In this document: positions 54,111-60,757 of the stretch, one piece after another
How positions within the stretch are numbered: position 1 is the first letter of the stretch
Layout of the letters: every line of letters starts with the position of its first letter
Program-made: the position numbers and the translations under genes
The notes under the pieces: model-generated
What the model saw: only the letters and a program-made list of their open reading frames with translations
The model's database searches: none
Told to the model about the DNA's origin: nothing
NCBI GenBank assembly: GCA_007751255.1
Contig: CP036296.1
Location: 3,224,001 to 3,288,000, forward strand
Origin: Engelhardtia mirabilis
Lineage (GTDB): Bacteria > Planctomycetota > UBA1135 > GCA-002686595
Direction: 5' to 3'
DNA: 64,000 nt

Positions 54111-55408
54111 GAATTCTGCACCTGAACGACCTCTACGACCCGCGGATCGGGTCGTCGATCCGACAGATGTACCAGGAGTCCGAGCGCCTGCGCGAGCTCG
54201 GCCACGAGGCGGCCGTGCTGAGCGTGACCCAGGACACAGGGCTTCTCGCCGGAGCGACGTTCGGCGAACAAGAAGTGCTCGGGAGCCGGGTCTTCCTGGC
54301 CCACTCGGACTACAACCCGCGCTGGCGGGGCTGGGTCGGGCTCGACAACCCGCGCACGAGGGCGGCGCTGGCGGCGGTCTTGGACGAGTACCGCCCCGAC
54401 GTGATCCACACCCACCTGATCCACACGCACCTTTCCTACGCGGCCCTCGCGGCGGCCCGCCGTCGGGGAGCGGGGGTCGTGTTCACGTCCCACGACGTGA
54501 TGACCTTCTGCTACCAGAAGCTGACGTGCTTCCACGGTGGTCCCGCAGCGGGCGGGGAGCTGCGCGACTACCCGGCCCACTGGTCCAAGTGCATCCCCTG
54601 CCAGCGGCTGCGCTTTCGGCCGGGGCGCAACGCGGCGATCCGGCGCATCCTGGCGCGGGACGTGGATCGCTTCACCGTCGTGTCCGACGAGCTCGGGCGG
54701 GCGATCTCGGCCAATGGGATCCGCGTCGATCGGACGGTTTGGAACGCGATTCGGCCCCAGCGGCGGCTGCCGACCGAGGCCGAGGTGGCTGCCTTCCGGG
54801 TTGCCCGGGGTCTGGAGGGCGCCCAGACGATCGCGATCGGCGGGCGGCTCCACGAGCAGAAGGGGGTCGGGCAACTCCTGCAGATGGTCGCCAAGCTGGC
54901 CGGGGAGTTCCCCAGGCTGCGGCTGATGGTGATGGGCAAGCGCGACGTGTACGACCGCGAGTTCGCCCCCCTGGCGGCCGAGCTGGGGGTCGCGGAGCGC
55001 GTGGTGCCGACCGGCTGGCTGGACGGGGACGAACTGCAGCAGGCCTACGCCGCCGTGGACGTGTTCGTCACCCCGTCGATCTGCTTCGATACCTTCGGTC
55101 TGGTCAACCTGGAGGCCATGGAGCACTCCAAGCCGGTCGTGGCCACGGTCTTCGGGGGCAGCCCGGAGGTGGTCCTGGACGGGCAGACCGGCTTCATCGT
55201 CAATCCCTTCGACGTCGACGGCTTCGCCGGCCGGATCGCCGAGCTGCTGCGGGATCCCGAGCGGGCGCGGGCCATGGGGGCGGCGGGGCACCGGCGGATG
55301 GTCGACTTCTTCACGATCGAGCGGCTCACCGATGAGTTCATCGAGGAGTACGACTTGGCCGCCGCGGCGGCCCGGGCCCGCTCCGGGACCGCCCGCAGTC
55401 GAGCCTGA
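54107..55408 (+). CDS. GT4-family glycosyltransferase (H) with Cys cluster
   Basis: The product is 433 residues from a GTG overlapping the flippase stop. The N-terminal domain includes HLNDLYDPRIGSSIRQMYQE and a loop with four cysteines (FCYQKLTCFHGG, then SKCIPCQRL), a pattern in some GT4 enzymes that may bind a metal. The donor domain has TIAIGGRLHEQKGVGQLLQM and a motif with first Glu replaced, ICFDTFGLVNLEAMEHSKPV. It is the last gene of the coupled operon; 352 bases follow before the next gene. Confidence 0.88.
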   Translation: MRILHLNDLYDPRIGSSIRQMYQESERLRELGHEAAVLSVTQDTGLLAGATFGEQEVLGSRVFLAHSDYNPRWRGWVGLDNPRTRAALAAVLDEYRPDVIHTHLIHTHLSYAALAAARRRGAGVVFTSHDVMTFCYQKLTCFHGGPAAGGELRDYPAHWSKCIPCQRLRFRPGRNAAIRRILARDVDRFTVVSDELGRAISANGIRVDRTVWNAIRPQRRLPTEAEVAAFRVARGLEGAQTIAIGGRLHEQKGVGQLLQMVAKLAGEFPRLRLMVMGKRDVYDREFAPLAAELGVAERVVPTGWLDGDELQQAYAAVDVFVTPSICFDTFGLVNLEAMEHSKPVVATVFGGSPEVVLDGQTGFIVNPFDVDGFAGRIAELLRDPERARAMGAAGHRRMVDFFTIERLTDEFIEEYDLAAAAARARSGTARSRA

Positions 55409-55412
55409 GCCG

Positions 55413-55432
55413 GCCCCGCACGGGCCCGGGGC
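55413..55432 (+). terminator. weak hairpin after the glycosyltransferase operon
   Basis: GCCCCG (55413-55418) pairs with CGGGGC (55427-55432) around an eight-base loop, five bases after the stop. No T-tract. Confidence 0.35.
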
Positions 55433-55523
55433 ATCCCCGGCGAACTCGGGCGGCTGTCAGGACCCAGGGGCAGGGCCTGGCGGGCTGGCGATCGACGGAT
55501 GCAAATCCGCACGCCCGCATTGG

Positions 55524-55552
55524 TTGCCCGAATCTGACGCCAAGGGTAGATT
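55524..55552 (+). promoter_or_regulatory. candidate sigma70-type promoter of radical SAM gene 2
   Basis: TTGCCC (55524-55529) and TAGATT (55547-55552) are 17 bases apart. The start codon is at 55761, giving a leader of about 200 bases. The -10 box is identical to that of the atp operon promoter. Confidence 0.5.
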
Positions 55553-55760
55553 TTGATCCCAGATACGAGCCGCCATGGGCCGAGGAGACCCCTCCGAGGC
55601 CCCCCGGCTCGATCTGCCTGCCCGGTTCGATCCGGCCACCCGGCCCGATCCGACCACCCGGCCCGTGCTCGTCCACTGGTTCCCGGCCCACGCCGGGGTC
55701 CTCCAACTCCGCCTCCCAGGGCGCTCAACCCGGTCTGCCGGGCTCCAGCCTCTCCCAGCT

Positions 55761-57170
55761 ATGCGCAAGACGCTCCTCACCTACATCAAGCCGCACGTCC
55801 AAGAGGACCCGCTGGCCATGATTCTCGGCATCGCCTACCTCGGCGGGGCCATGGAGCAGCACGGCCTGCCGATCGAGCTGGCGGACGAGCGGATCCTCAA
55901 CGACACCGAGATGAAGTCCGCCATCGAGCGGAACGACGTGATCGGCTTCAGTGCCCTCACGCCCAACATCCGGCGCGCCATCGCCTGGGCCAAGTACGCC
56001 AAGGAGCAGGGCAAGATCACCGTCATGGGTGGTCCCCACGCCTCGGTCGACCAGGGCATCTTCCTGGACTCGGGCCACTTCGACTACGTCATCAAGGGCG
56101 AGGCCGAGGAGACGCTGCCGCAGTTCATCAAGGGCCTCGAGGCCGGTGACGACAAGGCCATCAGCGAGGTCGCCGGTGTCGCCGGCGTGCGCGACGGCGA
56201 GATCTGGTGCGACAACCCCGCGCCGCCGCTGATCAAGAAGCTCGACGACCTGCCCCTGCCGGCGCGGCACCTCTTGCCGATGGAGAGCTTCTTCAAGCTC
56301 AACCCCGAGCGCCTGGCCTACATCTTCACCACGCGGGGATGCCCCTTCAAATGCATCTTCTGCCAGAAGGAACTCACCGGCCGCGGCTTCCGCGTGCGCT
56401 CGACCGAGCTGATCGTCGATGAGCTCGAGCACATCGTGAAGACCTACAACCCGGGGGTCGTGCTCTTCGTCGACGAGATCCTGACCCTGCGGAAGAAGCG
56501 CATCCACGAGATGTGCGACGAGATCCTGCGCCGCGGACTGAAGTTCGAGTGGATCGCCAACACCCGCGCGGACTGCGTCGACTACCCGCTGCTCAAGCAC
56601 ATGCACCGCGCCGGTTGCCGTCGGATCTACTACGGCTGGGAGTCGGGTAGCCAGCGCATGTTGGACGTGCTCAAGAAGGACCTCACCCCGGAGTCGATCG
56701 TCGAGGCCGCCCGCATGACCCGCCGCGCGGGGATCTGGGCCAAGGTCTATCTGATCGTCGGTTCGCCCAACGAGACGCCCGCCGACATCGAGGAGACCGA
56801 GCGCGTGCTGCGCCTGGCCTCGCCCGACCTGGTGCGCGTGTCGGTCTTCAACCCGCTGATCGGCACCGAGTCCTGGGACAACTACCAGGCCAACATCGAC
56901 CTGTCGGACCTGAGGGACAACTACGTCTCGTCCAACCGTTCCGCGTACGTGCACGAGCACTTCACGCAGATCGAGCTGGAGGAGATCCGCAAGAACATGG
57001 TCCGTAACTACGAGAAGTGGTACTACGCCTACCCGCAGCGCATGCGGCGCCTGATGGAGCGGACGATGTACTACATGGAGAACCCGGTCTTCGCCCGCAA
57101 GCGCGTCGGACGCGCCTTCGGCATCGTTCCGCCCCCGAGCAACAAGATCGACCACCTGCACGCGACCTGA
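55761..57170 (+). CDS. B12-binding-type radical SAM protein, second copy
   Basis: The product is 469 residues from ATG 55761. The N-terminal domain (LLTYIKPHVQEDPLAMILGI, VIGFSALTPNIRRAIAWAKY, ITVMGGPHASVD) is the cobalamin-binding-type Rossmann fold; the GGPHAS stretch is typical. The radical SAM core has C194, C198 and C201 in RGCPFKCIFCQKE. The core motif YGWESGSQRMLDVLKKD and IVGSPNETPADIEETERVL are conserved. The LDDLPLPARHLL linker is shared with the paralogue at 25849. Substrate is unknown. Its position at the edge of the polysaccharide locus suggests modification of a lipid or sugar component. It is followed by a strong terminator. Confidence 0.88.
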   Translation: MRKTLLTYIKPHVQEDPLAMILGIAYLGGAMEQHGLPIELADERILNDTEMKSAIERNDVIGFSALTPNIRRAIAWAKYAKEQGKITVMGGPHASVDQGIFLDSGHFDYVIKGEAEETLPQFIKGLEAGDDKAISEVAGVAGVRDGEIWCDNPAPPLIKKLDDLPLPARHLLPMESFFKLNPERLAYIFTTRGCPFKCIFCQKELTGRGFRVRSTELIVDELEHIVKTYNPGVVLFVDEILTLRKKRIHEMCDEILRRGLKFEWIANTRADCVDYPLLKHMHRAGCRRIYYGWESGSQRMLDVLKKDLTPESIVEAARMTRRAGIWAKVYLIVGSPNETPADIEETERVLRLASPDLVRVSVFNPLIGTESWDNYQANIDLSDLRDNYVSSNRSAYVHEHFTQIELEEIRKNMVRNYEKWYYAYPQRMRRLMERTMYYMENPVFARKRVGRAFGIVPPPSNKIDHLHAT

Positions 57171-57205
57171 TCGCGGAGGAGGGCTGGCAGCAGCCCACGA
57201 ATCAA

Positions 57206-57238
57206 GCGGCCCGGCGAGCTTCGCACTCGCCGGGCCGC
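57206..57238 (+). terminator. strong hairpin terminator after radical SAM gene 2
   Basis: A perfect 13-bp GC stem, 57206-57218 with 57226-57238, around a 7-base loop, sits 35 bases after the stop. Following bases are CCTCGTTCGG, so the T-tract is weak, but the stem is the best terminator candidate in the window. Confidence 0.7.
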
Positions 57239-57411
57239 CCTCGTTCGGAGGGGCGCGCTGCGCCGGCGTTCGGAGCGTTTGCTCGACGGCGGAGTTGCCT
57301 CCCGACGATGGACTTGGCTCCAGCTGGTCTGAGTGTCGAGGTCCGCCACGGTTGGCGGTGACTTCGGGTCGGCGGGGAGGTGCCCCGGCGCACGACGGCA
57401 GCGCGCGACGG

Positions 57412-57417
57412 TAGACT
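57412..57417 (+). promoter_or_regulatory. TAGACT -10-like box close to the GNAT start codon
   Basis: TAGACT in the context GACGGTAGACTCCC ends nine bases before the GTG at 57427. Transcription starting seven to ten bases downstream would give a leader of 0-3 bases, that is a leaderless mRNA. No -35 element is evident. Confidence 0.4.
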
Positions 57418-57426
57418 CCCAGCACC

Positions 57427-58545
57427 GTGAGCGAGACCACGATCGATCCCTCCCAGGTCCCGAATGAGGCGCTGCAGTTGCATGGCTGTGGCCCCGAGGA
57501 CCGGGCCGAGCAGGCGCGCCTGTTCAACGCCTGCTTCAAGAAGGGCACGATCCCCGAGGAGCTGCGCTGGCGCTACGACGACTGCCCCCACGGCTCGGCG
57601 GTGAGCTTCGTCAGCCGCCCGCCGGGAGGCGAGGGCATCTCGGGCTACGCCTGCAACCCGCGCCGGGTGCTCGCCTTCGGTGACGAGTCCACGGCGACCC
57701 TGGTGGGGCAGACCGGCGACGTGATGACCCACCCGGACTGGCGCAAGCGGGGCATCTTCAGCTCCCTGGACCGCGCCTCGATGGTCGAGGCCGGCCGGCG
57801 CGGCTGGGCGGCGGTCTTCGGCCTGCCGAACCGACGCTCGGCGCACATCTTCCTAGAGCTGGGTTGGGACCAGATCGGCCTGATCCGACCCTGGAGCTTC
57901 GTGCTGCGGTCGGGGCCCGAGGCACGCGCCCTGCGCTTCACCGACGGGCGCCTCGCCTCCCTGCTCCTGCCCGCCACCGGGCTGCGCTGCCGCCGGGGCG
58001 AGGCCCGCCTGCGCCGGGCGGCCGCGGGCTACTCGGTCGCGCCGCTCTCGCGCTTTCCCGAAGAGGTCTGCGCCCTCTCGAAGCGGGTCGAGCGGGAATT
58101 CCCCTTCATGGTCCGGCGCGACGCGGCCTACCTGAACTGGCGCTTCATCGACAACCCGGCCGAGCTCCACGCGGTGCTCGGCATCCACGCGGCGAATGGC
58201 GACCTCGCCGGCTACGTCGTGGTCCAGCGGCCGCGGGCCGGCGAGCACCTGGGCTACCTGGTCGACGTGCTAGCACCCGACCCCGGGGCTCGGGCGGCAG
58301 CGATCCTGGCCGGGCTCGAGGACCTGCGCGCGGCTGGGGCGGCCATGGCCCAGGCCACGGCCGTCGACGACTCCTGGTGGATGGAGCGCCTGGTCGAGGC
58401 GGGCTTCCTGCCGCCCAAGGCCGAGAACCACCTGATCGTGATCCGCTACGCCCACGATCGCGACCATCCGGTCGTCGCCGGCGCCGAGCGGGCCTCGAGC
58501 TGGTACCTGACCGACGGCGACCGCGACGACACGACCATGGGATGA
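57427..58545 (+). CDS. GNAT-family acyltransferase
   Basis: The product is 372 residues from GTG 57427. The first half carries the GNAT core: VGQTGDVMTHPDWRKRGIFSS has the R/Q-x-x-G-x-G/A-like acyl-CoA loop (RKRGIF), and AAVFGLPNRRSAHIFLELGW the following helix. The second half repeats a GNAT-like domain (AYLNWRFIDNPAELHAVLGI, GYVVVQRPRAGEHLGYLVDV). This two-domain layout is common in planctomycete and other polysaccharide clusters. It probably acylates an amino sugar or lipid-linked intermediate. The deacetylase gene follows four bases later, so the two may be coupled. Confidence 0.82.
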   Translation: MSETTIDPSQVPNEALQLHGCGPEDRAEQARLFNACFKKGTIPEELRWRYDDCPHGSAVSFVSRPPGGEGISGYACNPRRVLAFGDESTATLVGQTGDVMTHPDWRKRGIFSSLDRASMVEAGRRGWAAVFGLPNRRSAHIFLELGWDQIGLIRPWSFVLRSGPEARALRFTDGRLASLLLPATGLRCRRGEARLRRAAAGYSVAPLSRFPEEVCALSKRVEREFPFMVRRDAAYLNWRFIDNPAELHAVLGIHAANGDLAGYVVVQRPRAGEHLGYLVDVLAPDPGARAAAILAGLEDLRAAGAAMAQATAVDDSWWMERLVEAGFLPPKAENHLIVIRYAHDRDHPVVAGAERASSWYLTDGDRDDTTMG

Positions 58546-58549
58546 CCCG

Positions 58550-59647
58550 ATGGCCAACCTGAAGCACACCCTCAAGACCAACCTGCGCGAGGTCTACGCC
58601 CGCGTCCTGTTCCACACCGGGCTGCACGCCGTGGTCGATCGCTTGATGCCCAGGCGCATGACGATCCTCTTCGGGCACTGCGTCGACCAGGCGGAGTGCA
58701 ACGGCTTCCTGCCCGCGGACATGAAGATCCGCGCGGACAACCTGGACCGGGTCCTGGGCTGGTTCGGCAAGCGCTACAGCCTCGACAGCATCGCCGGGGG
58801 TCACGACAAGCTGGCCGCCGGGTCCGATGGCAAGAGCGTGGTAGCCCTGTCCTTCGACGACGGCTACCGCGACAACCGCACCGCCCTCTTGCCGATCCTG
58901 CAACGCCACGGAGCCAGCGCCACGATCTTCCTGGAGTCGCGGCCCCTGGACGAGGGCGTCGTCAACTGGTCCCACAAGTACCACTGGGTCATCGCCCAGC
59001 CCGCGGCGGGCGACGCGCCGACGGAGATGTTCGTGCGGCGGTATCTGACCTTGAGCGAGGACGAGGCCGCCCTGGAGGGGCTGCGGCGCGCGCTCGAGGA
59101 GGATGCGGGGGAAGACCGGCTGCGCTACCAGGCCAAGCGGGTCATGAAGTACGAGGCGGACCCGGTTGATCGCGATCGCGTGATCGACCAGATCTTCGCC
59201 GGCGCCGGCGGGGACCAGGCGGCCCTGTGCGCGTCGCTCTACATGAGCTGGGACGACGCCCGGGCCCTGGCCGCGGCCGGGATCGAGCTCGGCGGCCACA
59301 CCGTCAACCACGTGATCCTCTCGCGGCTGGATCGCGAGGGCGCGCGGGCCGAGATCGACGGCTGCCGCGCCAGCCTGGCCCGCGAGTTGGGCGGCGGGGG
59401 CACGCGCACCTTCGCCTATCCCTTCGGACGCCGCTGGGACTACAACGACGAGACCAGCGCGGTGACCCGCGAGGTCGGCTTCGATTTGGCCGTGAACACG
59501 CACGCGGGCACGAATGGGCCCGGGACCGACCGGATGCAGCTGCGCCGCTTGCCCGTGGACGACACGACGCCCATGCACCTACTGGTGGCCGAGGCCTGTG
59601 GTGGCTTCGATCTCCTGCGGCGGTTCGGTGTCGACTTGTCCGAGTGA
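58550..59647 (+). CDS. polysaccharide deacetylase (NodB homology)
   Basis: The product is 365 residues from ATG 58550, four bases after the GNAT stop. The NodB metal site is complete: the D-D pair is D103-D104 in LSFDDGYRDN, and the two histidines are H250 and H254 in GGHTVNHVI. The later motif RTFAYPFGRRWDYNDET matches the catalytic-arginine and PYG-type region. It removes N- or O-acetyl groups from a sugar polymer or lipid-linked intermediate. There is no signal peptide, so a cytoplasmic substrate is likely. An insertion of about 90 residues (about 150-235) between the two metal motifs is larger than in minimal NodB proteins. Confidence 0.9.
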   Translation: MANLKHTLKTNLREVYARVLFHTGLHAVVDRLMPRRMTILFGHCVDQAECNGFLPADMKIRADNLDRVLGWFGKRYSLDSIAGGHDKLAAGSDGKSVVALSFDDGYRDNRTALLPILQRHGASATIFLESRPLDEGVVNWSHKYHWVIAQPAAGDAPTEMFVRRYLTLSEDEAALEGLRRALEEDAGEDRLRYQAKRVMKYEADPVDRDRVIDQIFAGAGGDQAALCASLYMSWDDARALAAAGIELGGHTVNHVILSRLDREGARAEIDGCRASLARELGGGGTRTFAYPFGRRWDYNDETSAVTREVGFDLAVNTHAGTNGPGTDRMQLRRLPVDDTTPMHLLVAEACGGFDLLRRFGVDLSE

Positions 59648-59679
59648 CCCCCGCACCAGCGAAGCGAGAGACTACAGCC

Positions 59680-60021
59680 ATGAGCCAGAAGCACGCGTCG
59701 AACCTGACCCGCGTGATCGCCATCTACCGCGTCAAGCAGGCCAACGTGGACCAATTCATGGGGCTGCTCGAGCGGCACCACCCGACCCTGCTGCGCCTCG
59801 GTCTGGCGACGTCAGAGAAGCCGACGATCTACCGCGGTCTCGAGCAGGATGGGGGACCGATCGTGTTCGAGATCTTCGAGTGGGCCGACGCGGGCGCTCC
59901 CGAGAAAGCGCACCACTCACCCGAGGTCGGTGAGATCTGGGGCGCCATGGGGGAGATCTGCGAGGATCGCGACGGGCGACCGAAGTTCATGTTCCCCCAC
60001 GTGGAGCGGATCGACTCGTAG
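59680..60021 (+). CDS. small dimeric alpha/beta-barrel (ABM-like) protein
   Basis: The product is 113 residues from ATG 59680. The pattern VIAIYRVKQANVDQFMGLLE, followed by a helix, then PTIYRGLEQDGGPIVFEIFE and a final helix and strand (IWGAMGEICEDR), fits the dimeric ferredoxin-like barrel of antibiotic-biosynthesis-monooxygenase-like proteins. These bind small ligands or act as cofactor-free oxygenases or isomerases. No catalytic residue can be assigned. It lies 32 bases after the deacetylase and is likely in the same transcript. It is convergent with the small-protein genes at 60295. Confidence 0.75.
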   Translation: MSQKHASNLTRVIAIYRVKQANVDQFMGLLERHHPTLLRLGLATSEKPTIYRGLEQDGGPIVFEIFEWADAGAPEKAHHSPEVGEIWGAMGEICEDRDGRPKFMFPHVERIDS

Positions 60022-60031
60022 CGAACGCGAC

Positions 60032-60051
60032 ACGGCCGGTCGCGAGGCCGT
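60032..60051 (+). terminator. weak hairpin after the ABM-like gene
   Basis: ACGGCC (60032-60037) pairs with GGCCGT (60046-60051) around an eight-base loop, followed by CCTAGCG. It lies in the 273-base convergent spacer that also contains the 13-bp repeats. Confidence 0.35.
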
Positions 60052-60240
60052 CCTAGCGATCGGCCGTGGGAGGGGCCCGGTGACGCGCTCGGGACTTCGA
60101 AGCGGGTCGTTCAGAGGGCAGGGAAGCTCTGCGCTGTGGACCGCGGAAGGAGCCGAGGGCCGAGTCTCCATTCGCCGCCCTGCCAGGGGAGCAACGGGTC
60201 TGCACGCGCCGGGCCCGGTGGCCAGGCTCCGAAGCCTGGG

Positions 60241-60305
60241 GCCTAGAAGACGGGCCTAGAAGACGGGCCTAGAAGACCGGCCTAGAAGACGGGCCTAGAA
60301 GACGT
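60241..60305 (-). repeat. five 13-bp tandem repeats derived from a gene end
   Basis: The plus-strand unit GCCTAGAAGACGG occurs five times (60241, 60254, 60267, 60280, 60293), with one change in the third copy and a last-base change in the fifth. On the minus strand each unit contains GTCTTCTAG or its near copy, the last codons and stop of the small protein gene at 60295-60453. The repeat therefore iterates the 3' end of that gene. Confidence 0.9.
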
Positions 60306-60453
60306 TGTAGACGAAGGCTCCGCCGTCGTCCTCTTCGCCGCCGCTGCCGGTGGCCACCATCAACGCGGTCAGGCCACCGACCACGAGTAGGAAGGGGACG
60401 ACGATCCAGAGCCAGTTCTCGGCCAAGAAGCCGCGGTCGGTTTCGTTGTTCAT
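60295..60453 (-). CDS. 52-residue membrane protein, DUF5989-like tail (paralogue 1)
   Basis: The ATG at 60453 and TAG at 60295-60297 enclose 52 residues. The N-terminus is MNNETDRGFLAENWLWIVVP. One transmembrane helix (about 13-36) follows, then an acidic GSGGEEDDGG linker and the end AFVYNVF. It shares the RGFLAENWLWIVVPFLLV stretch with paralogue 2 at 60509. The size, single helix and aromatic end match the DUF5989 family, which accompanies carbamoyltransferase and SGNH-hydrolase genes. It is too short for routine gene finding, but the conservation with paralogue 2 (changes mostly at synonymous or conservative positions) argues strongly that it is translated. Confidence 0.82.
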   Translation of the reverse strand: MNNETDRGFLAENWLWIVVPFLLVVGGLTALMVATGSGGEEDDGGAFVYNVF

Positions 60454-60508
60454 CGGAGGATCAGACTTGGTGAGGGGCTCGGGCGTCGGGCACTCGGAGG
60501 CGGCTGCG

Positions 60509-60667
60509 CTAGAAGACCGGGTAGATGAAGGTCGGGTCGGAGCCGTCTCCGCCAGCTTCGCCGAAGGTCATCAGCAGCGCCGCCAGGCCGCCCATCACCA
60601 GCAGAAAGGGGACGACGATCCAGAGCCAGTTCTCGGCCAAGAAGCCGCGCTCGCTCTGGGTACTCAT
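60509..60667 (-). CDS. 52-residue membrane protein, DUF5989-like tail (paralogue 2)
   Basis: ATG 60667 and TAG 60509-60511 enclose exactly 52 residues, the same length as paralogue 1. It reads MSTQSERGFLAENWLWIVVP, continues with a helix FLLVMGGLAALLMTFG, then a polar GEAGGDGSD linker and the end TFIYPVF. Identity with paralogue 1 is highest over the RGFLAENWLWIVVPFLLV block. It starts 91 bases after the stop of the SGNH-hydrolase fusion gene on the same strand, which itself ends APFIYTLF. The three genes therefore form a series of proteins with one helix and an identical kind of C-terminal tail. No Shine-Dalgarno sequence is obvious. Confidence 0.82.
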   Translation of the reverse strand: MSTQSERGFLAENWLWIVVPFLLVMGGLAALLMTFGEAGGDGSDPTFIYPVF

Positions 60668-60757
60668 CGGTGATCTGCTGGCAGGGGAAGGGCGGTGGGG
60701 CCGTTGGCAGCCCCGGGAGGTGCGGGCTCCGATCGGAGCCCGCGCCGTTCTTGCGAC

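Larger units (their letters stand above)
55409..55760 (+). other. spacer between the operon and radical SAM gene 2
   Basis: This 352-base spacer has no gene of its own. It holds a weak hairpin at 55413-55432 just after the operon and a good promoter-like pair at 55524-55552 upstream of the radical SAM gene. The frame of the next gene is open upstream to 55575 but that part is repetitive Arg/Pro/Thr sequence (PATRPDPTTRPV). Confidence 0.55.

Noticed and set aside
60241-60305. 13-bp repeats as a CRISPR or attachment site
   Set aside because: There are no spacers, and the unit equals the end of the neighbouring gene.
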